Part shown: positions 49,767-61,900 of the stretch, piece by piece
Layout: the number at the start of each line of letters is the position of its first letter
Numbering within the stretch: the first letter of the stretch is position 1
From: Tetrahymena thermophila SB210
Taxonomy: Eukaryota; Ciliophora; Oligohymenophorea; Hymenostomatida; Tetrahymenidae
Assembly: GCF_000189635.1 (NCBI RefSeq)
Contig: NW_002476380.1
Coordinates: 310,001-374,000, forward strand
DNA: 64,000 nucleotides
Direction of reading: 5' to 3'
Notes under the pieces: generated by a model
The model's database searches: none
What the model saw: the letters and a program-made list of their open reading frames with translations, nothing else
What the model was told of the DNA's origin: nothing
Program-made: the position numbers and the translations under genes

Positions 49767-51525
49767 TCAACGTCTTAACAAAAGCATGGAAATAAAAGAA
49801 AGAGCAGAAGTTGCAGCATAGAAGTTAAAGAAAGTAGAGTGACGTTCAGGAGTATTTAAGGGTCTTTCGAAGGTATCCTTAGTAGCAGGGATGGGATAGA
49901 GACCTTCTTCACCTTCTTCGAAAGAAGGAACGACTCTTTCAATATAAGCAGTGTTGATAGCATCTAAGTTAAATAATCTGAAAATCTTGCCCATGTAATC
50001 TAAGTCAACCCAGTTGTAAATACCTTCTTTATTCCAGTTTCTTCTTCTGGCTAATATGTCTTGTTGTTCACCTCTTCTGACGATACCAGTGATTTCAGTT
50101 AAAGTAACTTATTCAGTATCTTCAGGATTAGCAGGATCGGGGTTGAATCCTATATTTTTTAACGAAAATTTGCTTAAAATAGTTTTTTAATAAAAAATTA
50201 TCATGATTTAAATGAATAAAATTTATTTATGTAGAAATTTGAAAAAGATCTCTATTCTAATAAAATTGCTGTATTTATTTATTTGTTTGTTTGTATCTTT
50301 TTTATTATCAAATAAATTCAAATTGAATCGCGATAACTAACTACGAATTGCTTATCTCACTCAGTCATATTTTATTAAGCTTTTTATTCTCTTTTTATTT
50401 TAGGATGTTTACTAAGAGAGTTAAACCCAGCAAATAATTTATATTAAGGTTGTGATATCATCTAAAAAATTGCTTTTATTTGTTTTTTTTTAAGCCATGC
50501 ATGCTTTTTTGAACAAATTATTAAGATACTATTGATGATAGCAAGTAAATTAATTTCTTATACTATAAAGATAGTGGATATTTCTTAAACTGGTGATTCT
50601 ATCGTATTTTAAAACATAATTGTCTAGAATTTCTATCATTAAATACATCACTATTATTTGCTTACTCAAACCTAATCTTATTAAATTCCTTTTTTTTGAT
50701 TCCTAATAATTAACAATGCACATTTAATTCAATTAAATGAAGCTATCTTAATTTTATTAACTTTATTTGATATTTCTCCTCTTAAATAAAAAACTAATTA
50801 TCCCTAATGCTGGTTTAACCTAAAATAAAATCTGCGATTACAAGAAATATGTTGCATATAACTAAATCCTTAAATATAAATTTATATTTGTTTGTTTGTT
50901 TACCAGTGAAAGTATCATTAACAAATAAGGTTGAATCGGTTGGTGCATCCTATAATATTCAAAAAAGATATTTAAAAAATGATTATTTTGATGCATTTCA
51001 AAGAGATTTAATTATATTTTAAAAAGTAGTAATTACCATAGGAGGACAAACTTCACCACCTAATTCAACGTCCTTCTTGTTTTCAACAGGAACCCAACCC
51101 AAGTTAACGAAGACAGAGTATTCAACAGGAAGTAAATCCTTTTATTTTAATCTGTGGTTAACTCTTTCAACAGCAGTAACGAAGGGAGCGAAGACCAAAA
51201 AACCTTCCTTACCGTCTCTTTTTCTTCTAACGAAGAATCTCTAGTCCTTGAAATATCCTCTCATTTTAACTAATTTGTATTCCCAATCATTAACATTATT
51301 TTCACGAACCCAGGGATAGACCTTAGCATCAAATCCATCAACATCGAAAGGTTGATCTTTAGCGATGTTTTCTTAAATTTATTGCCATCTAGCAGATAAA
51401 TTGAGGTATTAATTATAGTGATAGAAAGCTCCGTACCCAGTTAAAGCACCGAGAGTTGCCAAAGCAACCTTACCGGTAACATTAGAACCTCTAGGTCTGA
51501 AAGCTGATAAAGTAGTTTACAACAT
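49767..51525 (-). CDS. SURF1: SURF1-like cytochrome c oxidase assembly factor
   Basis: Three exons give 305 aa: 51525-51037, 50949-50904, 50149-49767, with introns of 87 and 754 nt. The protein has the SURF1 layout. A mitochondrial-type N-terminus (LQTTLSAFRPRGSN) leads to TM1 at about residues 18-36 (KVALATLGALTGYGAF). A soluble domain follows, with YKLVKMRGYFKDQRFFVRRK, FLVFAPFV, VFVNLGWVPVE, GIVRRGEQQD and NWNKEGIYNWVDLDYM. TM2 is close to the C-terminus (ATSALSFISMLLL). SURF1/Shy1 acts in the inner membrane in heme/COX1 maturation of complex IV. The usual NRGW motif reads VNLGW, so the Arg is replaced. Codons are strongly biased, suggesting abundant expression. A coding-like frame continues upstream of the chosen ATG without a stop. 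Confidence 0.88.
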
Positions 51526-51903
51526 TCTTGTACTAATTATCTTAAATATTTTTTTCTAAATATTCTTTAGCTTTTTTTATTTATTATGTCTTATATTATT
51601 TCCTTCTTTTTTTATTTTATTTTTTTTCCCTATCTTTTGTTTTGCATAATCAATCAATAAATCAATGCATTTTTATTTAATTTTTCCTTTCAATTCATTA
51701 TACTTTTTCTTCTTCATTGCATGAATTCTTTCATTCATTTATCTAAGTATTAATTCAATATCATTCTAAACATCTTATTTTATTTGGTTAACCATTTTCC
51801 ATCTTCCTTCATACATTTTTCAATTATTTAATTCACTTAAAGGCATCTATCTAAAAAGCAAAGCTATCCTTTCTATTAAATCATAGGTAATAAAAACCAT
51901 CAT
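51526..51903 (-). other. Coding-like stretch upstream and in frame with SURF1
   Basis: Read on the minus strand, codons from ATG 51816 to 51526 (97 codons) run without TGA straight into the SURF1 ATG at 51525. The translation is helical and charged (MYEGRWKMVNQIKQDV, ELILRQMNERIHAMKKKKY). Further up, in the same frame, ATG 51903 opens 27 codons (ITYDLIERIALLFRQMPLS) that end at a TGA at 51822-51820. It may be a separate small gene ending through an unseen intron, an N-terminal extension of SURF1, or chance. The targeting-like sequence right after ATG 51525 argues for that start. Confidence 0.35.
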
Positions 51904-52383
51904 AAATTAATATATAAATAAATAAATTATGTGATTAACTATATAAGTAGCAGGCTCTAGTATTCATCATCAACATATCTTTGTAAGCAAATTAATATCT
52001 TTTCAAAACTTTATTTTATCAATATCTGCTACAATGAAATTAATAATTTTATAAATTGCTGACTAAAACATATTTAAGTGTAAGAAAATATTTTATCAAT
52101 TAAAAATCAATAAAGAGAAAATTATTCATAAAATATTCATTTGAAAAATCAATTTAAAATCACACTAAATATGAAACAATTATTTTGAATAAATGAAATT
52201 TATTTTTTTATTTTTTTAAATTATGAAACATAATATAAAAACTAAGAAATTAACTAATTAGCTAACTTAGTAAATTAGTAAGTAAGTAAATATAATTTGC
52301 AAATGCAACAAAAATATTATATAAAATAGTAATTAATCAGAATTTTATAAATTAATCTTATTAGAATTTAGATAATAATTCAT
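51904..52383. other. AT-rich intergenic
   Basis: 3' flank of the phosphatase gene and far 5' flank of SURF1. Nothing is seen. Confidence 0.6.
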
Positions 52384-55300
52384 TCATTAAATTTGTTAAA
52401 TATAACTCTCAAATTATGCAAAGGTTCTGTTATTTTTATTGCTAATTTAATTAGGGTTATAAAACTACACTTTTTTTTAGCTAATAACTTGAGGAAATTT
52501 TGAGCCTTAATTTGTATACTCTTCAAATGATTGTACATGATTTTAAAATTAAAATAACTTTTCTTTTTTACTTGATCCATCTTCTATTGTGCTATTATAT
52601 TTTGAATGACTTGCAGTGCTTGGTGTCTTTTATTCTAGTGTGTTTTATTTCTCGACTAAATAAGGCTTAACATTAAATAGTAATTAATTATTTTAAATGA
52701 GTATAGGAGATTAATTCTCATTTTTGTTTTGCTTTAATATCTGTATATGTTGTTATGGGCACTAATCAATTAACTATTTTTAATTTTATTTCAAATTTTC
52801 TTTATTTTTATCATTTTTACATTAGTTTTCTTTTAATATAGATTTTATAAATTGGTAGTTAGATTTTTGAGGCTATTAGTTTTCTAAAATTTAATTAGAT
52901 GAAACATACTAGCTATAATGTCTTTTAGGCTGTATTATTTCTTGCTAATTATGCTGTATGTTTTAGAGAGAAGTATTGTTTTGGTCAACTGAATGATCTT
53001 TTCCTGCTTATTGGCATTACAATGATTTTATCATTTTTTCCTGATTATTTGTATTTAATAATTATATATCTGTCACTTAAATTTAAGCTTAAGTTGAAGT
53101 TTCCTACTAGGAAAGTGGTTTATATTTAGAAAGTTATATATGATTTCCAATCACTGGAATTTTTTAAGGCACATTTTGATCAAATATTTTTGGATATTTA
53201 GATTATTGACTTTTTTATTAATCTTCTAAGTTACTTTAATTGTTATTTTTATTTGATTATATGGTGTCAAGAGTGTGTCGTCTGAATTCAATAGAAATAC
53301 TTTAAATTGAAAGATCTTTCTTAATTTATGGTACTTCTTTATTCTACTGCTTATTAGAAAGTCTCTCTAAAATTTCATTTTTATTTTCTTTAACACTCAA
53401 TCCTTAAGCTTATTTATGCATTTCGCATTAAGTCTTAGCAGCTTAGAAAGTAAATTATTTTTATTCGCATTTTTCATTTTGTTATAAAACAACCTTTTTT
53501 TCTATTTTCCTGCTTGGAAGCTAGAGGAATTTCGGAATAGGGTGATCTTCATAAATGTTAAATTCATGAAAGTTGCAATCTTCTTTTTATTTTTAGCTTT
53601 CAACTTAAGATTAGGTAATTTGACCTTTCATTTCTTTTTATTCTTAAATTTGACATGACCTTTAGTTAAGGTTATCATCGATTTTCAACATATTAGCTTA
53701 TTCTTCTTTATTGCCCTAACTTTCAAAGGCACTATATCTACTTTTTTGAAAATTAGTTCTTGTATTATTATCTATATTTTAACTAGATTAATTTAGTATA
53801 ACAGGTTTTTAATTTGTCTTTGATACATCCAGGTTATTTTATTCAATAGGTTTAATAAAAATATTATTCAATTTTTAATAGCTTTTTTAATTCTTCTAGT
53901 CTTGGATTATTTCTTACAAGCCTTTTTAAATATTTTAGAAAGCATTTTACAACTATGATTTATTTTCTTTATTATCATTATCATCTCTTTTTCTCTCAAA
54001 GCTGGGTGTTTATCTATTACTTTGAGGATTAGAATTTTAACACACAGGTTATTCAATCAGTTTAAATACTGTTGGCTATAATGAGTGATGATAACCTTAT
54101 ATTTAGTGAGAAGAGTTTTTAGTCTATGAAAAATTAAACTAAGGTGAATAATTTATTTAACTTTAGTTGCCACAATCAATTTATTTAAAGGGAATCCTTT
54201 CATGTTTATTTGAATTGTTTATTTTTTCTATAACTCTTTCTGTATTCTTACCGATTACTTCTTCTACTACCCTGCTTTCCTCTATTTTCAGCTTTGAAAA
54301 AGTAAATTCTTAGAAAATTGGATTGATTTAATTATCTCCATTGTTATTCTAATTTCCTCCAAAACTGTGTTCTAAATTTACAATTTTGCTAAATTGATCA
54401 CATTTAGATATGTTTTAAGAATTTTCAAGTGAGTTGCTGACTGATCTTCTACTTCTATATATATAATCTTCACCCATTTCAGTTTAATCGCATTAATCAT
54501 TTTTATTTTAATTTACTTAGTAACTTTGATTTAGTTGATTCTTTTATATTAATCTTTACTAAATATTTTCAGTTACTTTGAATTAATTACTCTACTTGTT
54601 AGGTTAACTATCATTCACCTCAGATTAATGATTACTTTGGATAAAATATGGAGCAATTTGTTAAATATTTGAATTAGTCAATTCATTTGATTTAGATTAG
54701 TTAATATATATCTTATTCTAATTTTGCATGTTTTTAAACTCAAAATGAGATTAATTTTCAAATTTAATTTTCCATTTAAAGACATCTCTGACATCATTCA
54801 CATCACTAGCAAAAATAAGAAAAGGTGTTAATTTTTCAAGTTCGTTGTCAGTTTCATCATTAGTGAAATCTTAAATTTGAATACCATTTTCTTAATGCAA
54901 GTTAAAGCAGGTGCTTAAATTCTTTAAAATATTTTTAAAAATTAGAACAAAAACCTTTTCTAAAAAATTACATCAATTATTATGACATCTTTCATGTTTC
55001 TATTCAAAAGAGCTAAATCTTTGATGTAGTAATCCCCTTTCTTTCTGCAACTATCTCTATATAGTCTGTAAGAAATAAAACTACCAGAAGGATCAAGTTG
55101 ATTTATTATTACATCTGCATACTATTAATATATAAATATATTACTTTTTAACTTTAATTTAAAATTTTTATACTTCTTTTATGCTAGCTGTCCAGATAAA
55201 CACTTCATAGTAATTTGCCATAATCCTCAAAAAATTCGATACATTTGGTCTAAATTTGACAAAAAATTCTTCTTTAGTAGTAGAGGTTTGTATCTTAATA

Positions 55301-56092
55301 TTTATTTTAAAAATATTTAATTAATCAGTAAAGTAGAATAATTTACATTGAAATTTAAATCATATTTCTTTGGTTTCATTTATGAGCTATGAATAAGAGT
55401 TTCGTCTAAGTCTAGAATAAGAGTTTTTTTCATTTTATTCTATGGAGATTAAAATGGAACAATCAGTGTTTATATTTTTTTTTCTTATTACTACTATTGC
55501 TATCTTTGAGGGCTTAGACTAAGACTTGTAATCATAGTGTTGTTTTTCTAAAGGTATTCATTTTCATTGTGCTAAGCTATCTATTATTTAACAGGGCTGT
55601 TTCCTAAACTATTTAAATAATATTAAATTGGCACTATTTTTTTTAACTTTATTTACCTTTAACAAAGTTTTTTACCATCTATTTCTTATTTTGAAGTGCA
55701 TACTCTAGGAGAAGTAGGATTAGAATAGCCTGGAAATTATAAAACTCTAATCATTCAAAAAAATATGTAGGTTTAAATCCTATAAATTTTAGAAAATATA
55801 CTTTTATTATGGATTGACATTTTTATGTTCTTTGCAAGTTGTTGTGTTAGGAAGCCTATAAATAATTGGAATAGTTGGCTTAACGTTGTGAATATTCTAT
55901 CTCAAAGCAAACTTTGTTTCAAAAATTCTCCTTTCATTATTGTTATTAGCTTAAGCAGAAGCGAGAGGATAAAAAATGGTGTTTCTATATAAATATAAGT
56001 AAGAGATTATTAAAATTTGCCTAAAAATGTTATTTTTACCTAGCTTTTACGTACTAGTTATTGTGGACTGGGCCTTGTTTATACGATGCCAT
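52384..56092 (-). CDS. SCP/NIF-type (FCP1-like) HAD phosphatase with giant Gln-rich tail
   Basis: Seven exons give 1133 aa: 56092-56040, 55984-55802, 55746-55676, 55633-55347, 55293-55174, 55121-54972, 54921-52384. The catalytic core is at residues 170-345. LILDLDETLIHS has the nucleophile D177 and the DxDET signature. EFFVKFRPNVSNFLR, YYEVFIWTASIKEYADVI, DPSGSFISYRLYRDSC, DYYIKDLALLNRNMKDVIIID, FNLHQENGIQI and NELEKLTPFLIF follow in canonical order. Relatives dephosphorylate Ser/Thr residues, classically the RNA polymerase II CTD. The remaining 790 or so residues, in one uninterrupted exon, are Gln/Asn/Lys-rich with no domain. The first three small exons, starting MASYKQGPVHNNQY, were joined by phase; an alternative start is ATG 55754. 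Confidence 0.85.
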
Positions 56093-56672
56093 AAACCTAC
56101 TTTCAATCTGAATTAATTTCTATTTGAATGATTAGCTTGCTTTATTTTCTATTATTTTGTTTTAATAAATTATTATATTTTGCTTCCAATATTTTGAATG
56201 TTAATTACCAAGCAAATCTTATAGTTTAATATGCAATTTTTTAAATTCTAAAGTTCATTTAAAAAATAAACATCTCTATTTTACTTCATCCTCAAATTTA
56301 AATTAAACGTATATATAATAAATAATCAAAAAAATAAGTAAATCACTCAATAAATCATGTTCTGATTGATATTTTTAGTAAAACCAAGCTAGATAGATTG
56401 ATAGATTCATTTAATTAGATTATCAAAAAATTTGAATCTGTGATTGATTGATTGATTAATTAATTAAGTAAGATACAGTAAATTTTTTAATTCAAAAAAA
56501 TATTTATTAATAATTCAAAAAAAAAATATTCTAAAATAGACTTCAATAAATTAATGGAGTTTTTTTATAAAACTAATAAGTTAATTTACTCAAAAAAATT
56601 AATTTTAATTTTTACAGATAAATTGATAGATAGATTTTCTATAAATTATAAAATTAAATAATATAAATTCTT
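56093..56672. other. AT-rich intergenic with GATT/AATT runs
   Basis: Between the phosphatase start and the RNase H2B stop. Short GATT then AATT repeats occur near 56441-56466. No gene is seen. Confidence 0.6.
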
Positions 56673-57575
56673 TCATTTCTTTTAGAAAAATGATGCAATG
56701 CTTTTTGTATTTTTAGCTGCTTCTAAATTCTTTTTATCTGTAGTTGAAGGCTTTGATGGTGTAACTTATTTAGACTTTTACTTTGCTAAGTCGTTAGTTT
56801 GCTAAAATTAATTTTCATTTTAATTATCGTAAAAATCATATTTAGGAGCTGGTTCTCTGGTTTTTTTAAAGCTTTAGAAATCATCAATTGAAATTTGTCT
56901 TGTTTCTAAAACTAATTGATTGAACAATTAAGTAGGCAAATAGCTAAAGACATATTCAATGCCAAAATACAGAGAATCACTAATTTTCTCTTTAGTAGAT
57001 AATTTTTAAAATTAAAAGTATTGTTCGTTCTTTTCAAAAAGTTCCTGTGCTTTTGATATTTTTTGATCCAAATAAGATTTTAACTTTTAATTGTCTAAAC
57101 GGAAGAAATCTAATTTTTCATCTGGATCATGTGATTAAAATTCGCATATTTTCTTTAGATTTCTGAATATTCTTTTATTAGACTAAAGAATCTACATTGA
57201 TTCCTTCAAAGAATTATCATCTGCTTTAAATATCTCGTCTATTTGTTTAAAAAAGCCTTTCTTTTCATCATTTACAATACCACGAGATGCATTTAAAAAA
57301 GGAATAGCTAACAAGAGAGGATCTATTTAATTAAAATTTAGAAAAGATCCATTTGAGACAATATTTTAGCCAATAAACATTGATGTATCAGATTGTACTT
57401 CTGTAATTTCTAAAATAGTTTCTTTATCTTCAGTATGTGCTAAAAACTTTCTTTTAAATTTATCTACACTATTTGGGTTTGGTAATTCAAAATATTAAAA
57501 TTTTGACATTTCCTTTTAAAAAACTTTTGAATTGCTCAATCCTAAAACGCATTTATGATGTTAATTGCTTTTCAT
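56673..57575 (-). CDS. RNASEH2B: Ribonuclease H2 subunit B
   Basis: Single exon, 300 aa, ATG 57575-57573, TGA 56675-56673. RNase H2 removes ribonucleotides and RNA:DNA hybrids from DNA. Subunit B is non-catalytic and pairs with subunit C. The evidence is collective: a triple-barrel-type N-terminal region with FQYFELPNPNSVDKFK, the QIDPLLLAIPFLNASRG segment matching the DPLFLLL motif, a central helical region with KLKSYLDQKISKA, and a C-terminus KNTKSIASFFQKK. That ending matches the PCNA-interacting (PIP) box found at the end of RNASEH2B (human ...MKSIDTFF...). I chose the upstream ATG because the extra residues (HHKCVLGLS) align with the family N-terminus; ATG 57509 is the alternative. An E2F-type motif lies about 150 bp upstream. 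Confidence 0.82.
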
Positions 57576-58351
57576 TCTGATAAATCTTAAATATTTTGAA
57601 TATAAATTAGAATTAATTGTGTGTTTTTTGCTTAGTAATTTATTAAAATTGCAAAAACTTATAAAAAAATCAAATAGTATATATATAAATCAATTTTACA
57701 AATATATTTAACAAATTAATTTCTTTTTCCCGCAAAATTAGTAGCACGACCGTAAACAAACAACCGCAAAATGCACTTTTTTTTGAAATTTTGTGATTTT
57801 ATAATACTCAAAAAATAATTTATAAATAATTCAATAAATTATTTTTAAATTTTCAATAAATTAAGTTTAATTTGTAGGAAATGAATAATTAAACAAAAAA
57901 AGAATATAAAATAGCTAATAATAAATTTATTTATTTATTCTCTCATCATCAAAAGGAGAAAATTCAAGAATAATAATAAACAAATTCATTTCTCAAGCAT
58001 TCAAATTTTATACTTTTGTTTAATTAATAACATCACAAAAATTATCTTCGTAATTTTATTTTATTTTTTCATATGAAAACAAATAAATTTCATATTTGTT
58101 TAATTATAAAATGCTTTTAAAAAATATTTTTTTTAGTAATTTTTTTAAATTATTTTTTTTAATTAATTGTTTATTGTTTTTAAGCTTAGAATTATGATTA
58201 AAAATTCATTTTTAATTATTTAGCTGTTAAAAATTTAATTTTTGTTAAATCTTTAATAATTAATAATTACCAAAGCTAGTCAGCTTTTTGTTTGTATAGA
58301 ATATAAAACTAGAAATCTCTATTTTAAAATATTGTGTTAAAGAGAATTAAA
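57576..58351. other. Divergent promoter region
   Basis: Head-to-head region between RNase H2B (-) and the coiled-coil gene (+). It contains the E2F-type element and otherwise A/T-rich sequence. Confidence 0.6.
57726..57733. promoter_or_regulatory. E2F-type motif TTTCCCGC upstream of RNase H2B
   Basis: TTTCCCGC matches the E2F/DP consensus TTTSSCGC exactly, inside the near-palindrome TTTTTCCCGCAAAA. A second related element, AACCGCAAAA, lies about 35 bp further on. Both are about 150-190 bp upstream of the RNase H2B start, a replication-linked gene where S-phase control would make sense. CG-containing 8-mers are rare in this AT-rich DNA. Function is inferred. Confidence 0.45.
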
Positions 58352-59916
58352 ATGTCTTTCAATCCAACTGAGATGCTGCAGAAAATAAGGTTGTAAAACC
58401 AAATCTAAAATAGTTCATAGTACAAAATATCTTTGAGTACTCAAGATGTTAATCATAGTTAAAGAAATAGCGTTGTTGGTAATTAATCTAATAAAGACAC
58501 TAATTATATTCCTGCTAACCCAAATAGTGTATATTATCTGAATAAGCAAAACTAGAGATCTTAGAATGATAAAAATTAACAATAATAAAGAAGTTCTTTA
58601 AAATTATAAAACAACCAGCCTTCTGATAATTAAGTAAATAAAAGCAAAGCTAATATGCAAAATAGTTAGGATATGAATGATAATGAAAGGCTTAAGGTTT
58701 AAAAATATATATAAAAAATAAATGAAAATAACCTAGGAACCGGGCTTGACAGCGAATTAATTGAAAATTTAATTCTAAAAATATAAAAGCTTGAAAGTTA
58801 AGTAACTGATTTAACATCAAATTTAAATGAAGCAAATACTTCTGTTAATGATTTAAGAACAAAAAAAATGGAACTAGAAAATGAGGTACCTAATAAAAAT
58901 TAAACCCAACCAACTTAATTTTGAAATTTATTTTTATTAAAAAGCTCAGCGAATAAATAGCTATATAGCTAGAGAAAAAATAAATGAATTAACAAGCTAA
59001 TAACAATTAAGAATAAGCTGCTGCTACATTTGGAAGAGCAGAAGAAAGTAAACTGTTAAATTAACAAATGGAAATTTGTACTAAATTTAAATTATTAATT
59101 AATAAAAGGTGATTTAGATAAAAATGTTTTTAATTCTTCACAGAAATAAAGAAAATCAACAGATGTTTCTCATAAATTGGGGGCTTCTTTGTATGATGAT
59201 TTTTAAATGCATGCTATATCAGAATAATTGAGTGAAGAAGATGATGATTAAAAAAGTAAATTAACATTTGCAAAGAAATAATTAACTGCAGAGGATTGTA
59301 CAAAGGGCCTTGATGATGAAATAGTTCAGCTTAGATTAAGAAATCAGGTAAAAAATATTTTATTGATTTTTAATGGTAATTTTTAATTTTTAAATAGGCC
59401 AAAATGGAATCTATTTCAGATATTTTGAAAAAAAAAGGGAAATCTCCCTTAAAAGTAAATGAGTAGCAAGATTTATATATGAGAGAAGAAAATTAAAAGT
59501 CAATTTATAGCTAAAAATAATATTAAATTGACGATTAGTAGAGAAATACCTTACAGGCTAAGAATTTAAATTCGTAATTCTAACAAAGTGCTAAAGAAAA
59601 TATATATTAGTAATCGAAAAGAAAGGATTAAGAGTAATCGAAATCTCCTCTTTCATAATCTTAAGTTTTAAATTAAAAGTAGAAATCTTTTCGGGTATCT
59701 TAAAGCTAGAACGAAGAAAATTTATAGTCTTCTTAAAAGTATCTAAATTAATAAAAAAAGGAAGATAGATAAAATACATCAACAACCCCGTCTAGACAAT
59801 CAGAAAAGTACGTTGGTAGATTAAATTTAGATTTACTTTCGAATCTAATTAAAATGAACCCATGCTTGAATAGGCCTGTTCTTACAATCAAAATGGATGA
59901 CACTCTCTTTAATTGA
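58352..59916 (+). CDS. Gln/Ser-rich coiled-coil protein, unrecognised
   Basis: Four exons give 474 aa: 58352-58885, 58945-59077, 59109-59347, 59398-59916, with introns of 59, 31 and 50 nt. Asn/Gln/Ser-rich ends flank a central coiled coil at about residues 118-225 (ELIENLILKIQKLESQVTDL, NEANTSVNDLRTKKMELENE). The C-terminus closes with a more ordered-looking, hydrophobic stretch (VGRLNLDLLSNLIKMNPCL). No enzyme or targeting motif is recognised. The 31-nt intron (59078-59108) is inferred because the unspliced frame meets TGA. The gene shares a divergent promoter with RNase H2B. No function is proposed. Confidence 0.7.
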
Positions 59917-60662
59917 CTAATTAAAATTTTTTTCATGGATAATTTAGTTAAATTTGTTATAAATCTTATCTTCTTGTTTTCTTTTGTAACAATTTTGATA
60001 GATTATTATAGTATATTCGGTGTTTGTATTAAATAATACCGGGAGTAATAAAATTTACAGAAGCTAAATTTTTATTTACACCCAAACGTAAATAAATAAA
60101 TATTTATAAAAAAAAGAGTTTCATTTTATGAGTAATTTTGAAACAAAAAAATCACATGAAGAGTAGATATTTATGAGAAGGAGTTAAATAAGTATAAGAT
60201 TGACTTCATTAAGAAAATATAAACTCATTCTTATTTGTTATTTTATTTGTAGATATATCACTCAAAAAAAAAGATATTATGAATTTATTTCATAAATTTA
60301 TTTGATAGTTAAGTTGTACTTTCTAATAAATTCAAATAGACTCTATATGTATTTATGTACACATTAGGGGAAAAAAATTCATCTATAATATATCTGAAAA
60401 AAAATCAAAAAATTTTATTTTCAAATATAAATAACTAACTAACTAACTAACTATTTGATTGATTGATTAATAAATTAATTGATTAGTTTGAAAGATCAAT
60501 TTAATATTTTAGAAAACTAACATTTGAATCAATAAATTTTAATTAAGATTATTGCAGAATAGTTAGTATATATAAATTAGATCAATTGTTTAACAATTAT
60601 CTTATAATAATTTCAAATTCTAAAAAATTATAAAAATAAAAAGAAATTATCATTTCCTAAAA
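59917..60662. other. Intergenic with tetranucleotide repeats
   Basis: (AACT)5 at 60433-60452 is followed by GATT units to about 60469. A TATATAAA element at about 60570 lies about 95 bp before the next start. No gene is seen. Confidence 0.55.
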
Positions 60663-61097
60663 ATGAAAGTTAAGTAAATTTTAGCTGTTGTCGGTATCCC
60701 CTTGTTACTCGTCCTCGTTCTCGGTGTTGCCATCTACGCTTCCCACGAATCTTCTGAAACTGTCTTATTCAAGAAGTCCCACAACTTCAGAGACAACAAC
60801 GTTAAGATTAACATGTTCTCCCCCAAGAACACAAAGTGTATTGAAAAATGCAAATCCACTGAAGTCGGAGGGTAATAATTTATAAACTTAAACAATTTAA
60901 ATAGCAAATTATATTGCAATCATAAATATATTTATATTCTTTATTTATAAAATAGTGTTAAGGGATACAACTGCGGTCAAAAGTATCAAGTTTGCTGTGT
61001 TGGTGAAGATAATTGCAAAAAGGGTTCCTGGTTCGATACTTGCAAGCAAAAAGTTACTGGTTTCTTCTGTGAAGACGAAGATGACAAAAAGATTTGA
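60663..61097 (+). CDS. Small signal-anchored Cys-rich protein, copy 1
   Basis: Two exons give 116 aa: 60663-60871 and 60956-61097, with an 84-nt intron. A hydrophobic N-terminal segment (ILAVVGIPLLLVLVLGVAIY, about residues 6-25) acts as signal peptide or signal anchor. The exported part carries eight cysteines: CIEKC, then CGQKYQVCC, then C, C, C to FFC near the end. The arrangement is CX3C-X12-CX6CC-X5-C-X8-C-X8-C. From the CX6CC onward the spacing is identical to the next gene. The intron falls in the only loop that differs in length. The acidic C-terminal tail is EDEDDKKI. Strong high-expression codon bias. No known family is recognised; a four-disulfide secreted or surface miniprotein is inferred. 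Confidence 0.8.
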
Positions 61098-61900
61098 AGC
61101 TATTTCTCTTTAAAATAATTTTCTCATTAGAGGATTATAAATAAAAAGTTGAATGTTTATGTTTTTCTGTTACATATGATAGAAATTATTTCATACTACT
61201 AAAACCAATAAATAAATAATTGCTTCATATACTCACACTACTTTTTATTTACAAAACTCAAAATAAAAATAATGCATTAAAGTAAAGTTGAAATAAAAAT
61301 AAATAATAAATAATTTATTTATTATTCATTGCATAGTTATCACCATACATATATACATATATACAAATAAAGAGAAAGTATATTCATCCTAATCTATACT
61401 CTCATCAATCAATCAATCAATCAATCATATATAATCTTTGTATTTAAGCTTTTATAATTTAGAAATATTCTATCTAATTTTAAAAAACCATTTTAAATTT
61501 TAAAATAAAAAATTTATTATTTTTTTAAATATTTAGAAATTATTTGAAAAAATATTTTTTTAATCAAAGATTTTAAAGTTAATTAATTTAAAATGAAAGT
61601 ATTACTTTAAAATAATACATATAACAATAAAACAATTTTTTATACAATTCCATTAAAACTTATTGATTAATTTTTGCTTTAGCATTTTTTTAGTGAAAAT
61701 ATTATTTATTTGATATTCTACTTTAATTTTCAAACAATTGAGCTCAAATTTTCTCAATATAAAAACGGATCAAAAGCTTTCTGAGAAGAACACACTATAA
61801 AAACCGTTTTGAATAAGAAAAGAAAACATAATTGTTTTTTGTAATTTAATCTAAAGAAATACCAATATATTATCGTTTTGAAAAAAAATAAAAAACAAAA
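61098..61900. other. Intergenic between the two Cys-rich genes
   Basis: Contains (ATCA)6 at 61404-61427 and an inverted repeat AAAACGG (61762-61768) / CCGTTTT (61804-61810) separated by 35 nt, about 90 bp before the second gene, with CTATAAAA between the arms. No gene is seen. Confidence 0.55.
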
